Position numbers and translations under genes: made by a program
Notes under the pieces: generated by a model
Databases searched by the model: none
What the model saw: the letters and a program-made list of their open reading frames with translations, nothing else
Told to the model about the DNA's origin: nothing
DNA from: Agromyces mediolanus
Lineage (GTDB): Bacteria > Actinomycetota > Actinomycetes > Actinomycetales > Microbacteriaceae
Direction: 5' to 3'
Assembly: GCF_014648575.1 (NCBI RefSeq)
Contig: NZ_BMRJ01000006.1
Location: 18,076-65,928 of the forward strand
DNA: 47,853 nt
Shown here: one piece after another, positions 17,331 to 28,681 of the stretch
Position numbering within the stretch: the stretch's first letter is position 1
How the letters are laid out: every line of letters begins with the position of its first letter

Positions 17331-18257
17331 ATGCGCCTCGGTGTTCTCGATGTCGGTTCCAACACCGTCCACCTCCTCGTGGTCGACGCCCACCCCGGCG
17401 CCCGCCCCATCCCCACGGCCTCCAACAAGTCGGTGCTGCGCCTCATGCGCTACCTCGAGCCCGACGGGGCGATCAGCTCGGAGGGCGTCCAGGCGGTGCT
17501 CTCGGCCGTCGGCGAGGCGGCGAGGGCCGCGCGGGAGGCCGGCATCGAGGAGCTGCTGGCGTTCGCCACCTCGGCGATCCGGGAGGCCGCGAACGGCGAG
17601 CACCTGCTCGACCTCGTGGAGCGCGAGACCGGTATCCGGCTCGACGTGCTCTCCGGCGAGGACGAGGCCCGGCTCACCTTCCTCGCGGTGCGCCGCTGGT
17701 ACGGCTGGTCGGCCGACCGCATCCTGCTCTTCGACATCGGCGGCGGCTCGCTGGAGATCGCGCTCGGCGGCGACGAGGTGCCCGACGTGGCGCGCTCGCT
17801 CCCGCTCGGCGCCGGGCGCTCGACGATCGCCTTCCTGCCCGACGACCCGCCCTCGGTCGAGCAGGTCGGCCGGCTGCGCGAGCACGCGCGGCGGGTCATC
17901 GAGGGCGCGCTCGGCGACTTCCGCGCCTATGTCGGCCCCGACCACGTCGTCGGCTCCTCGAAGACGATTCGTTCGCTCGCCCGGCTCGCGGGCTGGACCG
18001 AGGACGGCGTCGGATCGTCGGGCCGCGCGATGCTGAAGCGCAAGGGCCTCGACGACTGGATCCCCCGGCTCGCCCGTATCCCCGCCGACGCCCGGCCCGC
18101 GCTGCCCGGCATCACCGCCGACCGCACCTTCCAGATCGTCGCCGGCGCCGTCGTGCTCTCGGAGGCGATGCGGGTGTTCGACGTCGACGAGCTCGACGTC
18201 TCCCCCTGGGCGCTGCGCGAGGGCCTCATCCTGCGCCGGCTCGACCACCTCGACTGA
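17331..18257 (+). CDS. Exopolyphosphatase/guanosine pentaphosphatase (Ppx/GppA)
   Basis: A 308-residue short Ppx/GppA protein of the actin-like ATPase fold, which releases phosphate from polyphosphate or converts pppGpp to ppGpp. The phosphate loops [14 protein letters not shown] (about 5-18) and [13 protein letters not shown] (about 137-149) are clear, with the catalytic Glu in [10 protein letters not shown]. The HD-domain extension of longer Ppx proteins is missing, as in other actinobacterial Ppx1/Ppx2. The start at 17331 is chosen because the core begins there and TACGCT (17319-17324) lies 6 bases upstream, suggesting a leaderless mRNA. Confidence 0.9.
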   Translation: MRLGVLDVGSNTVHLLVVDAHPGARPIPTASNKSVLRLMRYLEPDGAISSEGVQAVLSAVGEAARAAREAGIEELLAFATSAIREAANGEHLLDLVERETGIRLDVLSGEDEARLTFLAVRRWYGWSADRILLFDIGGGSLEIALGGDEVPDVARSLPLGAGRSTIAFLPDDPPSVEQVGRLREHARRVIEGALGDFRAYVGPDHVVGSSKTIRSLARLAGWTEDGVGSSGRAMLKRKGLDDWIPRLARIPADARPALPGITADRTFQIVAGAVVLSEAMRVFDVDELDVSPWALREGLILRRLDHLD

Positions 18258-18294
18258 GCGCGGTCAGGGCCCGCCTCGCGCGGAACGTCGCCGC

Positions 18295-18344
18295 GTGCCC
18301 GGTGCCCGGTGCCCCGTGCCCCGTGCCCCGTGCCCCGTGCCCCC
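18295..18344. repeat. Tandem heptamer array ending in the tRNA acceptor strand
   Basis: Seven consecutive 7-bp units of GTGCCCS (two GTGCCCG, then GTGCCCC) start at 18295 and run into the tRNA gene. The last unit (18337-18343) is the complement of the tRNA 3' acceptor strand plus discriminator base. On the tRNA strand the array reads GGGGCAC repeated in the 3' trailer. Confidence 0.85.
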
Positions 18345-18411
18345 ACTGGGATTCGAACCCAGACTTGAGCGGGTTTAAGCCGCCTGCCTCTGCCGGTTGG
18401 GCTATGGGGGC
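18338..18411 (-). tRNA. tRNA with anticodon UAA (Leu), short variable arm
   Basis: A 74-base cloverleaf: 7-bp acceptor stem (GCCCCCA with TGGGGGC), D arm with a mismatch at the fourth pair, 5-bp anticodon stem closing CTTAAAC (anticodon TAA), 5-base variable loop CAAGT and a 5-bp T stem with TTCGAAT. The discriminator is A. CCA is not encoded. The anticodon would read UUA (Leu), but bacterial tRNA-Leu normally carries a long variable arm, and this one does not. Annotation as tRNA-Leu therefore rests on the anticodon alone. Confidence 0.85.
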
Positions 18412-18444
18412 GCGGCGGCCGGGCGCACTCGCCCGAGACGCCGA

Positions 18445-18475
18445 ACGCGGCGCCGCCCGAGGGGCGACGCCGCGT
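18445..18475. terminator. Terminator after the NDH-2 gene
   Basis: An 8-bp stem (18445-18452 with 18468-18475) continues, after a 1x1 mismatch, into a 5-bp inner stem closing a GAG loop. It lies 27 bases past the minus-strand stop of the dehydrogenase and before the tRNA, so the tRNA probably has its own promoter. Confidence 0.75.
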
Positions 18476-18501
18476 CACAGTGTAGTCAGCTGCCGGACCG
18501 C

Positions 18502-20067
18502 CTACTTGGCGGCGACGACCTCCTCGGCCTTCGCCTCGGCGGCGGGCGCCTCGGCCGCGGGCTCGGCCGGAGCGGCCTTCTTCGCGGTCGTGCGCTTGGC
18601 CGGAGCCTTCTTGGGCGCGGCCTCGCCGGCCTCGGCGTTCGCGGCCGGAGCCTTCTTCGCCGCGGCCTTCGGCTCGGCCTTGGCGGGCGCGGCCTTCGGC
18701 TCCGCCTTCGCGGGCGCAGCGGGCGTCGTCGGCGCGGCGTCGGCGGCCGGCTTCGGACGGGCGGCGAACTCCTCGAACGCGGCGCGCGGGCGCTGCACGG
18801 CCGACAGCGACACGATGTCGCGGCCGAGCCAGAAGTTGTTCCACCAGCCCCAGAACACGCGGAACTTGCGCTCCCAGCTCGGCATCGCGAGGCCGTGGTA
18901 GCCGCGGTGCGCGAACCAGGCGAGCAGGCCCTTGATGGCCAGCTTGCCGGACTGGAACACGCCCGAGCCGAGACCGAGGCCCGCGACGGCACCGAGGTTC
19001 TTGTGCACGTAGTTCTTGGGCTCCTCGCCGCGGAGCACCGCGACGACGTTCTTCGCGAGCAGCTTGCCCTGACGGACGGCGTGCTGGGCGTTCGGCACGC
19101 AGTAGCCGCCGACGCCGCCGCCGCTGAGGTCGGGCACGGCCGAGATGTCGCCGGCCGCCCAGGCGTCGGCCACGATGTCGTCGTCGTCGCCGACGCGGAG
19201 GTCGGCACGGGTCTTGATGCGGCCGCGCTCCTCGACGGGGAGGTCGCTCGTGCGCACGATGGCGGGGTTGGCCATGACGCCGGCGGTCCAGACGATGAGG
19301 TCGGACTCGAAGCTCTCGCCCGTGGACAGCTCGATCTTGCCGTCGACCGCGCTCGTGAGCTGCGTGTCGAGGTGGATCTGCGCGCCGCGCTGGTCGAGGT
19401 GCTTGATCACCCAGTGGCTGGTGGGGAGCGACACCTCGGGCATAATGCGGCCCATCGCCTCGATGAGGTGGAAGTGGGTGTCCTCGAAGCTGAGCTGCGG
19501 GTAGTACTCGAGCAGCGCACTCGCGAAGGAGCGCAGCTCGGCGAAGACCTCGATGCCGGCGAAGCCGCCGCCGACGACCGTGACGGTGAGCAGGCGGTCG
19601 CGCTCGGGACCGGCGGGCAGGTTGGACGCCTTGTCGAAGTTCGAAAGCAGGCGGTCGCGGATCGCGACGGCCTCTTCGATGGTCTTCAGGCCGATCGCGT
19701 TCTCGGCGATGCCGGGGATCGGGAAGGTGCGCGAGACGGCGCCGCCGGTGACCACGACGACGTCGTAGTCGAACTGCCACGGCTCACCCTCGGCCGGCGT
19801 GATCGTCGCGGTCTTGGCCGCGTGGTCGATCTTCGTGACCTTGGCCGTGACGACGTTCGTCTTCTTCAGGTGGCGGCGCTGCGCGACGACCGCGTGGCGG
19901 GCCTCGATCGAGCCGGCCGCGACCTCGGGCAGGAACGGCTGGTACGTCATGTAGGGCAGCGGGTCGACCACGGTGACCTCGGCTTCGCCGGGACGCAGCC
20001 ACTTCTCGAGCTTCCACGCGGTGTAGAAACCTGCATACCCGCCACCGACGATGAGAATCTTGGGCAC
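18502..20067 (-). CDS. ndh: Type II NADH dehydrogenase (NDH-2) with Ala/Lys/Pro-rich tail
   Basis: A 521-residue flavoprotein that passes electrons from NADH to menaquinone without pumping protons, bound to the inner face of the membrane. The FAD dinucleotide fold (ILIVGGGYAGFYTA) is at the N-terminus, the NADH fold (VTVVGGGFAGIEVF) near residue 170, and the second FAD contact (DAWAAGDISAVP) near 300. The membrane-anchoring C-terminal helices follow. From about residue 437 the protein continues for some 85 residues of Ala/Lys/Pro/Glu repeats (AKAEPKAAPAKAEPKAA), which is unusual. GTG at 20067 is preceded by AAGGAG. It lies 35 bases downstream of the mycosin gene. Confidence 0.92.
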   Translation of the reverse strand: MPKILIVGGGYAGFYTAWKLEKWLRPGEAEVTVVDPLPYMTYQPFLPEVAAGSIEARHAVVAQRRHLKKTNVVTAKVTKIDHAAKTATITPAEGEPWQFDYDVVVVTGGAVSRTFPIPGIAENAIGLKTIEEAVAIRDRLLSNFDKASNLPAGPERDRLLTVTVVGGGFAGIEVFAELRSFASALLEYYPQLSFEDTHFHLIEAMGRIMPEVSLPTSHWVIKHLDQRGAQIHLDTQLTSAVDGKIELSTGESFESDLIVWTAGVMANPAIVRTSDLPVEERGRIKTRADLRVGDDDDIVADAWAAGDISAVPDLSGGGVGGYCVPNAQHAVRQGKLLAKNVVAVLRGEEPKNYVHKNLGAVAGLGLGSGVFQSGKLAIKGLLAWFAHRGYHGLAMPSWERKFRVFWGWWNNFWLGRDIVSLSAVQRPRAAFEEFAARPKPAADAAPTTPAAPAKAEPKAAPAKAEPKAAAKKAPAANAEAGEAAPKKAPAKRTTAKKAAPAEPAAEAPAAEAKAEEVVAAK

Positions 20068-20102
20068 GGTGAATGGACTCCTTGATTTGTGGGGATGGGC
20101 GG

Positions 20103-21386
20103 TCAGTCCCCGCCGCCGCGGGTGCTCCGCCTGATATGCCGAGTGGCGCCGATGCCCAACAGCGCTGCTAGCGTACCAAATCCCGCGACCAGTGAGAGCG
20201 GGATCGTGATATATGCGAGCGTCCATGAGGTGGGCAGCAGGGTCTGGGTGCTCGCCGACTCGGGCAGCGGCGGGTCGGCGATCGGCACGATCTGCTCGTC
20301 GGGCGCCTCCGTCGCGGGCGCCTCGCCGCTCGCCCGGCGGTGCAGCCGGATCCAGTCGGAGAGGCTGCCGAGCGGGTTCGCATCGACCTTCGGCACGTCC
20401 TCGGTGAGCGCGGCGACGGGGTCGATGATGCCGTAGCCGTAGAGCGGCCCGCCGACCGGGTGGCCCTTGGGATCGGCCGTGGAGATCACGCGGTTGATGA
20501 CGTTCGCCGCGTCGAGCTCGGGGTACTGGGCGCGCACGAGCGCCACGAGGCCGGAGACGATGGGCGCGGCGGCGCTCGTGCCGCTCCACTGCACGTAGGA
20601 GCCGTCGGGGCGCACGCCGACGAGGTCCTCGCTGGGCGCCGCGACCGCGATCGTGATGCCCTGGGAGCTCGCGTCGAAGCTCGCGTTGCCCTCGCGGTCG
20701 ACGCCGGCGACGGTGAGCACGCCCGGGATCGTGGCTGGGGCGCCGACCTCCGTGGTGCCGCTGCCCCGGTTGCCCGCCGCCGCGACGATCACGACGTCGT
20801 GCTCGAAGGCGTGCATGAACGCGGCGTCCCAGCTCTCGGGCCAGTCGCGGGTGTTGCGTGTGAGCGACATGTTGATGACGTCGGCGCCGTTGTCAACCGC
20901 CCAGACCACGGCCTCGGCGATCTGCTCGTCGTTCGAAGCGGCGGCGCCGGTGTCCTCGCCGAAGGCGACGGACGCGGTCAGGATGGATGCCTCGGGCGCG
21001 ACGCCAATGACGCCGTTCCCGGGCGTCGAGCCGCGGCCGGCCAGGAGCGAGGCGACCATGGTGCCGTGCTCGGGCTTCTCCCCCACCGGGGTCTGCCCGT
21101 CGGGCGAGCCGAGGCCCGAGACATCCGTGCCGCCGGTGATCGCGCCCTTCAGCTCGACGACGGTGCCCGCGACGCCCGTGTCGATCACCGCGACCGTGAC
21201 GCCCTTGCCCTTCGTCGTGTTCCAGGCGGTCGAGAAGCCGTACTCGCTCAGCCAGTACTCGAGGTCGCGCACGGTGTCCGCGTGCGCCGGGGCCGCGCCG
21301 ACGCCGACGAGCGCCGCGGTCGCGGCCGCGAGCGCGAGCCCGCGCACGATCCGCGACGCGCGCCCGCCGCGCCGGCGGCCCGTCAT
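20103..21386 (-). CDS. Mycosin-like subtilisin family serine protease (S8)
   Basis: A 427-residue exported, membrane-anchored protease. A signal peptide (about 1-37, APAHA end) precedes the catalytic domain with Asp69 (VIDTG), His107 (EHGTM), oxyanion Asn206 (AAAGNRG) and Ser271 (GTSAAAP). A Pro-rich linker and one C-terminal membrane helix (about 388-415) end in a short basic tail. This layout is that of the type VII secretion mycosins (MycP), but no ESX genes are in the window. The start overlaps the DUF501 stop (ATGA), placing it in an ftsB-DUF501-protease operon. Confidence 0.9.
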   Translation of the reverse strand: MTGRRRGGRASRIVRGLALAAATAALVGVGAAPAHADTVRDLEYWLSEYGFSTAWNTTKGKGVTVAVIDTGVAGTVVELKGAITGGTDVSGLGSPDGQTPVGEKPEHGTMVASLLAGRGSTPGNGVIGVAPEASILTASVAFGEDTGAAASNDEQIAEAVVWAVDNGADVINMSLTRNTRDWPESWDAAFMHAFEHDVVIVAAAGNRGSGTTEVGAPATIPGVLTVAGVDREGNASFDASSQGITIAVAAPSEDLVGVRPDGSYVQWSGTSAAAPIVSGLVALVRAQYPELDAANVINRVISTADPKGHPVGGPLYGYGIIDPVAALTEDVPKVDANPLGSLSDWIRLHRRASGEAPATEAPDEQIVPIADPPLPESASTQTLLPTSWTLAYITIPLSLVAGFGTLAALLGIGATRHIRRSTRGGGD

Positions 21387-21946
21387 CGGCCGGGCTCCTC
21401 GGCGGGCGGCGCGCCGCCCGCGGCAGCGGCGTCGTCCACCCCGTAGTCGGCGCACTGGCAGACCTCGGGCGTCCAGCTGGAGCGGGCGAGCGCGAGGTCG
21501 CCGATCGGGTTCGCCCCCGGCCCCGCGGCGAGCGCGTGCGCGGCGACGGCGTGCAGGCACTTCACGCGCGTGGGCATGCCGCCGGCCGAGACGCCCGCGA
21601 TCTCGGGCACCTCGCCGAACTGCGCGCGGTCGGCCAGGTAGTCCTCGTGGGCGCGGGCGTAACCGGCGGCCACCTCGGCGTCGGCGTGCAGCAGCTCGTT
21701 GCACTCGACCATGAGCTGCGCGGCCTCGAGGAAGCTCATCGCGGCCGTCGCGGCGGGGTGGCTCAGGTAGTAGAACGTGGGGAAGGGCGTGCCGTCGGCG
21801 AGGCGGGGGGCGGTCGCGACGACCGTCGGCGCACCGCACACGCAGCGGGCGGCGATGCCGACGACGTTGCGCGCCTCACGGCCGAGCTGCGCCGAGACGA
21901 TGCGGAGGTCGCGCTCGGCGACGGGCTCGAACGGCGGGCGGGTCAT
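21383..21946 (-). CDS. DUF501 domain protein
   Basis: A 187-residue cytoplasmic protein of unknown function, found across actinobacteria next to ftsB and enolase. Conserved features are a Cys pair (RCVCGAPTVV), the motif FPTFYYLSHP, a central helical part and a later CLHAVAAHALA with GANPIGD. The Cys and His residues could bind metal, which is inference. It overlaps the ftsB stop (ATGA) upstream and the mycosin start downstream, so the three are translationally coupled. The C-terminal 20 residues are Ala/Gly-rich and poorly conserved. Confidence 0.88.
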   Translation of the reverse strand: MTRPPFEPVAERDLRIVSAQLGREARNVVGIAARCVCGAPTVVATAPRLADGTPFPTFYYLSHPAATAAMSFLEAAQLMVECNELLHADAEVAAGYARAHEDYLADRAQFGEVPEIAGVSAGGMPTRVKCLHAVAAHALAAGPGANPIGDLALARSSWTPEVCQCADYGVDDAAAAGGAPPAEEPGR

Positions 21947-22629
21947 CGGGTACCTCCGGGGGTGGCCGCGGCGGGCGGCGTGGTCGCTGCTGGGTCGGCG
22001 GGCGGTGCGCTCGGGTCGGTCGCGCCGGGTGCGAGGCCGGCGGTCATGACGGAGTCGAGCAGGCTGGAGAGCCAGTCGTGCTCCGCCTCGGTCACGTCGG
22101 CGGAGACCGCGTGCTCGGCCTCGGTCTTGTCGGCGTCGCTGCGGTCGTCGATGACGAGGTAGCTCACTTCGCCGGGCAGCACGTAGTAGAGCCGCTCGCG
22201 CGCCTGGGTGACGATGAACGTCTCGTCGCTCCAGCGCTCGCGCTCGGTGCGGAGCTTCGTGAGTTCGGCCTCCTGCTGGGAGACCTCGGCGCGCAGTTCG
22301 GCGATCTGCTGCCGCTGCGCGGCGAAGGAGGAGACCGTGGGAGCGAGCACGACGACGGCGAGCACGAGCAGGCCCATCATGATGAGCGAGAACCCCGAGA
22401 AGCGGATGCCGCCGAGCCATCCCTGCCGCACGGCTCCGGCCTCGGGCGCCTGCGCGGCCGACGAGGCGGCGCGCCGCCGGGCGCTGCGCGGCTGGCGCTC
22501 GGGGCGGGGCTCGCGCGTTCGCTCGGGCCGGGGCTCGGCCTGCGGCTCCTGGGCAGCCGGGGTTCCGGCGTCCGCCCGCTTCGCCGGCTTCGGCCGGCCG
22601 GGGCGCTGGGGGCGCTTCGGTCCGCTCAT
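21943..22629 (-). CDS. FtsB/DivIC-type septum formation initiator
   Basis: A 228-residue bitopic division protein. A long basic Pro/Arg/Ala-rich cytoplasmic N-terminus (1 to about 85) is followed by one membrane helix (about 88-110) and a short coiled coil (around RQQIAELRAEVSQQEAEL) outside the membrane. The family's conserved ARERLYYVLPGE motif comes next. A Pro/Ala-rich tail ends the protein. FtsB links FtsL and FtsQ at the septum. It follows eno by 91 bases with hairpins between, and starts the coupled ftsB-DUF501-protease run. Confidence 0.88.
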   Translation of the reverse strand: MSGPKRPQRPGRPKPAKRADAGTPAAQEPQAEPRPERTREPRPERQPRSARRRAASSAAQAPEAGAVRQGWLGGIRFSGFSLIMMGLLVLAVVVLAPTVSSFAAQRQQIAELRAEVSQQEAELTKLRTERERWSDETFIVTQARERLYYVLPGEVSYLVIDDRSDADKTEAEHAVSADVTEAEHDWLSSLLDSVMTAGLAPGATDPSAPPADPAATTPPAAATPGGTR

Positions 22630-22663
22630 CGCGCCTCCTTCCCGGCCGATCGCCCGGGGAACG

Positions 22664-22715
22664 CAGCAGGGGGCGGCCGCCTGGCCACCCCCTGCTGTCG
22701 CGGCTCGCGCCGCGA
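22664..22715. terminator. Two hairpins between eno and ftsB
   Basis: A 10-bp stem pairs 22664-22673 with 22688-22697, and a 7-bp stem (TCGCGGC...GCCGCGA) covers 22698-22715 directly beside it. They follow the eno stop by 5 bases on the minus strand and likely end or attenuate eno transcription. Confidence 0.7.
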
Positions 22716-22720
22716 TCGTC

Positions 22721-25400
<2,680 letters not shown>

Positions 25401-25446
25401 GCGCCCATTCTTCCAGGCGCGGACGGGTGCCCGCGTCGCCGGGCGG

Positions 25447-26157
25447 CTAGCGCGGTTCCGTCTGCGCGGATGCCTCGGCCGCCCGCACCTCGGCGCTGAA
25501 GCCCCGGACGGCGCCGCGCAGCGCGCGCTCGGCGTCGAGGCCCCGGTCGCGGGCCTCGGCGACGAGCCGGAGCAGCGCCTCGCCGAGCTCGGCCTCGTCC
25601 GCCGGGAAGGAGTCGCTCGGCGACGGCGCGCCCGAGAGCGTCACCCGCGGGCCATCCGTCCGCGGGCTCGGCGCGACGCCGGCCTTCTCGGCCTTCGTCA
25701 GCACCTTCGCGGCGAGCGCGAGCGCCGGCATGCCCATCGGCACGCCGTCGAGCACGCTCGTGCGGTGCGGCTTCTCGTCGGCCTTCAGCTCGTCCCAGAA
25801 GCCCACGACGTCCTCGGCGGTCTCCGCCTCGCGGTCGCCGAAGACGTGCGGATGCCGCACCACCATCTTGGCCGTCATGTGCCGGGCGACGTCCTCGAGG
25901 TCGAAGTCCTCGCCCGGCGTGTGCGCGGCGAGGTCGGCGTGGAAGAGCACCTGGTACAGCACGTCGCCGAGTTCCTCGATCATCTCGGCGCGGTCGCCGG
26001 ACTCGATCGCGTCGATGAGCTCCCAGCACTCCTCGACGAGGTACTGCACGAGCGAGGCGTGCGTCTGCTCGGCGTCCCAGGGGCAGCCGCCCGGGGCGCG
26101 CAGCAGCGCGACCGTGGCGATGAGCTCGTCGAGGGCGGGGTGAGCGGCGGCGGTCAT
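25447..26157 (-). CDS. mazG: MazG nucleoside triphosphate pyrophosphohydrolase
   Basis: A 236-residue all-alpha pyrophosphatase that cleaves NTPs (including damaged ones) to NMP and PPi. The MazG domain starts with GGCPWDAEQTHASL, with the magnesium-binding EECWELIDAI and EELGDVLYQVLFHA. The second MazG repeat seen in E. coli is degenerate, giving a length typical of actinobacteria. TAGGCT on the minus strand at 26169-26164 lies 6 bases before the ATG, so the mRNA is probably leaderless. It is the first gene of the mazG-hisS-eno run. Confidence 0.94.
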   Translation of the reverse strand: MTAAAHPALDELIATVALLRAPGGCPWDAEQTHASLVQYLVEECWELIDAIESGDRAEMIEELGDVLYQVLFHADLAAHTPGEDFDLEDVARHMTAKMVVRHPHVFGDREAETAEDVVGFWDELKADEKPHRTSVLDGVPMGMPALALAAKVLTKAEKAGVAPSPRTDGPRVTLSGAPSPSDSFPADEAELGEALLRLVAEARDRGLDAERALRGAVRGFSAEVRAAEASAQTEPR

Positions 26158-26195
26158 GCGCCCAGCCTAGGCGCGCGGGCCGGCAGCGGGTGGGC

Positions 26196-26870
26196 CTAGT
26201 GCACGACCGCGAGCAGCACGCCGACGCCGATGAACAGGCTGCCGAAGATGCGGTTCACGATCCGCTGCCCCCGCGCCGACGTGGTCAGCCGCCGCAGGCC
26301 CTGCGCCGCGACCGCGAAGAAGCCCCACATCACGATGACGTCGACGATCACCACGGTCGCCCCGACGACGAGGTACTGCGGCAGCAGCGGCAGGCCGGGG
26401 CGGATGAACTGCGGCAGGAAGGCGAGGAAGAAGACGATCGCCTTCGGGTTCAGCAGGTTCACCCAGAGCCCGCGGCGGAACATCGACCAGCGCGACTCGC
26501 CGCGCGCGACGGCGGCCGGCGAGGCATCCGCGTCCGCTTCCGCCTCCACCGGCTCCGGCGCGACGCTCGGCTCCGGCACGGCGCTCGGCTTCGCGAGGAT
26601 CTGGCGGATGCCGAGATACACGAGGTAGGCGGCGCCGGCGTAGCGGATGATCTCGAAGACGAGCGGCGAGGAGGCGACGAGCACGCCGACGCCCGCCGCG
26701 ACGATCACGATGTGCACGACGAGCGCGGCCTGCTGACCGAGGATGCCCCAGATCGAGCGGCGGAAGCCGACCGCGAGCGAGTTGCCCATGGTATTGATCG
26801 CCCCGGCGCCCGGTGTGAAGCTGATCACGAAGCAGGCGGCGAGGAGCGTCGCCCAGAGCGAGAGGGTCAC
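26196..26870 (-). CDS. LysE/RhtB family amino acid exporter
   Basis: A 224-residue membrane protein with about six helices. The family signature is at the N-terminus (FTPGAGAINTMGNSLAVGFR), followed by AYLVYLGIRQI and later NLLNPKAIVFFLAFLPQF. An acidic Pro/Glu/Ala-rich loop of about 28 residues separates helices 3 and 4. Exports amino acids or related metabolites; the substrate is not readable. GTG at 26870 is the start: TACGCT (26882-26877) lies 6 bases upstream, a leaderless pattern. It is divergent from nhaA. Confidence 0.92.
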   Translation of the reverse strand: MTLSLWATLLAACFVISFTPGAGAINTMGNSLAVGFRRSIWGILGQQAALVVHIVIVAAGVGVLVASSPLVFEIIRYAGAAYLVYLGIRQILAKPSAVPEPSVAPEPVEAEADADASPAAVARGESRWSMFRRGLWVNLLNPKAIVFFLAFLPQFIRPGLPLLPQYLVVGATVVIVDVIVMWGFFAVAAQGLRRLTTSARGQRIVNRIFGSLFIGVGVLLAVVH

Positions 26871-26974
26871 CGCCCCAGCGTAGGGGCCGCGCAGCCCCTG
26901 GACGGTAGGATCGTTCGCGGAGTGCCGGGAAGTCTGGTCGGCGAACGTGATCGAAGACCGTACGAAAGGCTCGC

Positions 26975-28170
<1,196 letters not shown>

Positions 28171-28174
<4 letters not shown>

Positions 28175-28515
28175 GCGCGGCGGACGTTCCCGACGACGGC
28201 CTGCCCGACGACGGCCTGCCCGACGGCGCCGAGCCGGCGAGCGCGCACCTGCGCGCAGAGCTCCGCCCGCGTCGGCTCCGGGGCCTCGGCAAGCTCGTGC
28301 ACACGGCGCTCGTCGTCGCCGGCGAGGCGACGAGCCTCGGCGGCCCCTCCGTCGCCGAGCTCGTCGTGGTGCGTGCCGACACGGCGGCCCCCGTCATCCG
28401 CACGAGGGCCGGTTCGCTCGTCGAGGCCGACGTGCTGCTGCAGCAGATCCGACTCGACCTCGAGACGATGACGGTCGCGGAGTTCCTCGCCGAGTGGGGC
28501 CACCTGAAGCCCTAG
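28171..28515 (+). CDS. Hypothetical protein coupled to nhaA
   Basis: A 114-residue soluble protein not recognised. It begins with an acidic segment containing a tandem DDGLP repeat. A basic patch (RPRRLRGLGKL) and a helical/beta part follow, ending in TMTVAEFLAEWGHLKP. No membrane helix or signal is seen. Its ATG overlaps the nhaA stop, so it is made together with the antiporter and may act as a partner or regulator of it. That role is inferred from the coupling only. Confidence 0.7.
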
Positions 28516-28553
28516 GCCGGCCCGACCCCCGGCTGCCTGCGTGCCCGACGCCG

Positions 28554-28624
28554 CGGGAGGAGATTCGCACCTCGGGAGGACCCGATCCCCCGAGGCATCC
28601 TCCCTCGGCGACGATCTCCTCCCG
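28554..28624. terminator. Nested hairpins between the nhaA operon and mfd
   Basis: An 11-bp outer stem pairs 28554-28564 with 28614-28624. Inside it, CCTCGGG (28570-28576) pairs with CCCGAGG (28589-28595). Another GC-rich inverted repeat lies at about 28629-28655. Together they fill the 166-base gap between convergent genes, which holds no ORF. Confidence 0.65.
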
Positions 28625-28681
28625 GCGCGCGGGCCGGCCGCAGCCCGCCGGCCCGAGCCGCGTGGGCCCGGGCCCTGCCGC

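Noticed and set aside
28190..28225. Tandem GACGACGGCCTGCCC repeat as a regulatory element
   Set aside because: It is in frame in the small gene after nhaA and codes DDGLP twice; no evidence for a DNA-level role.
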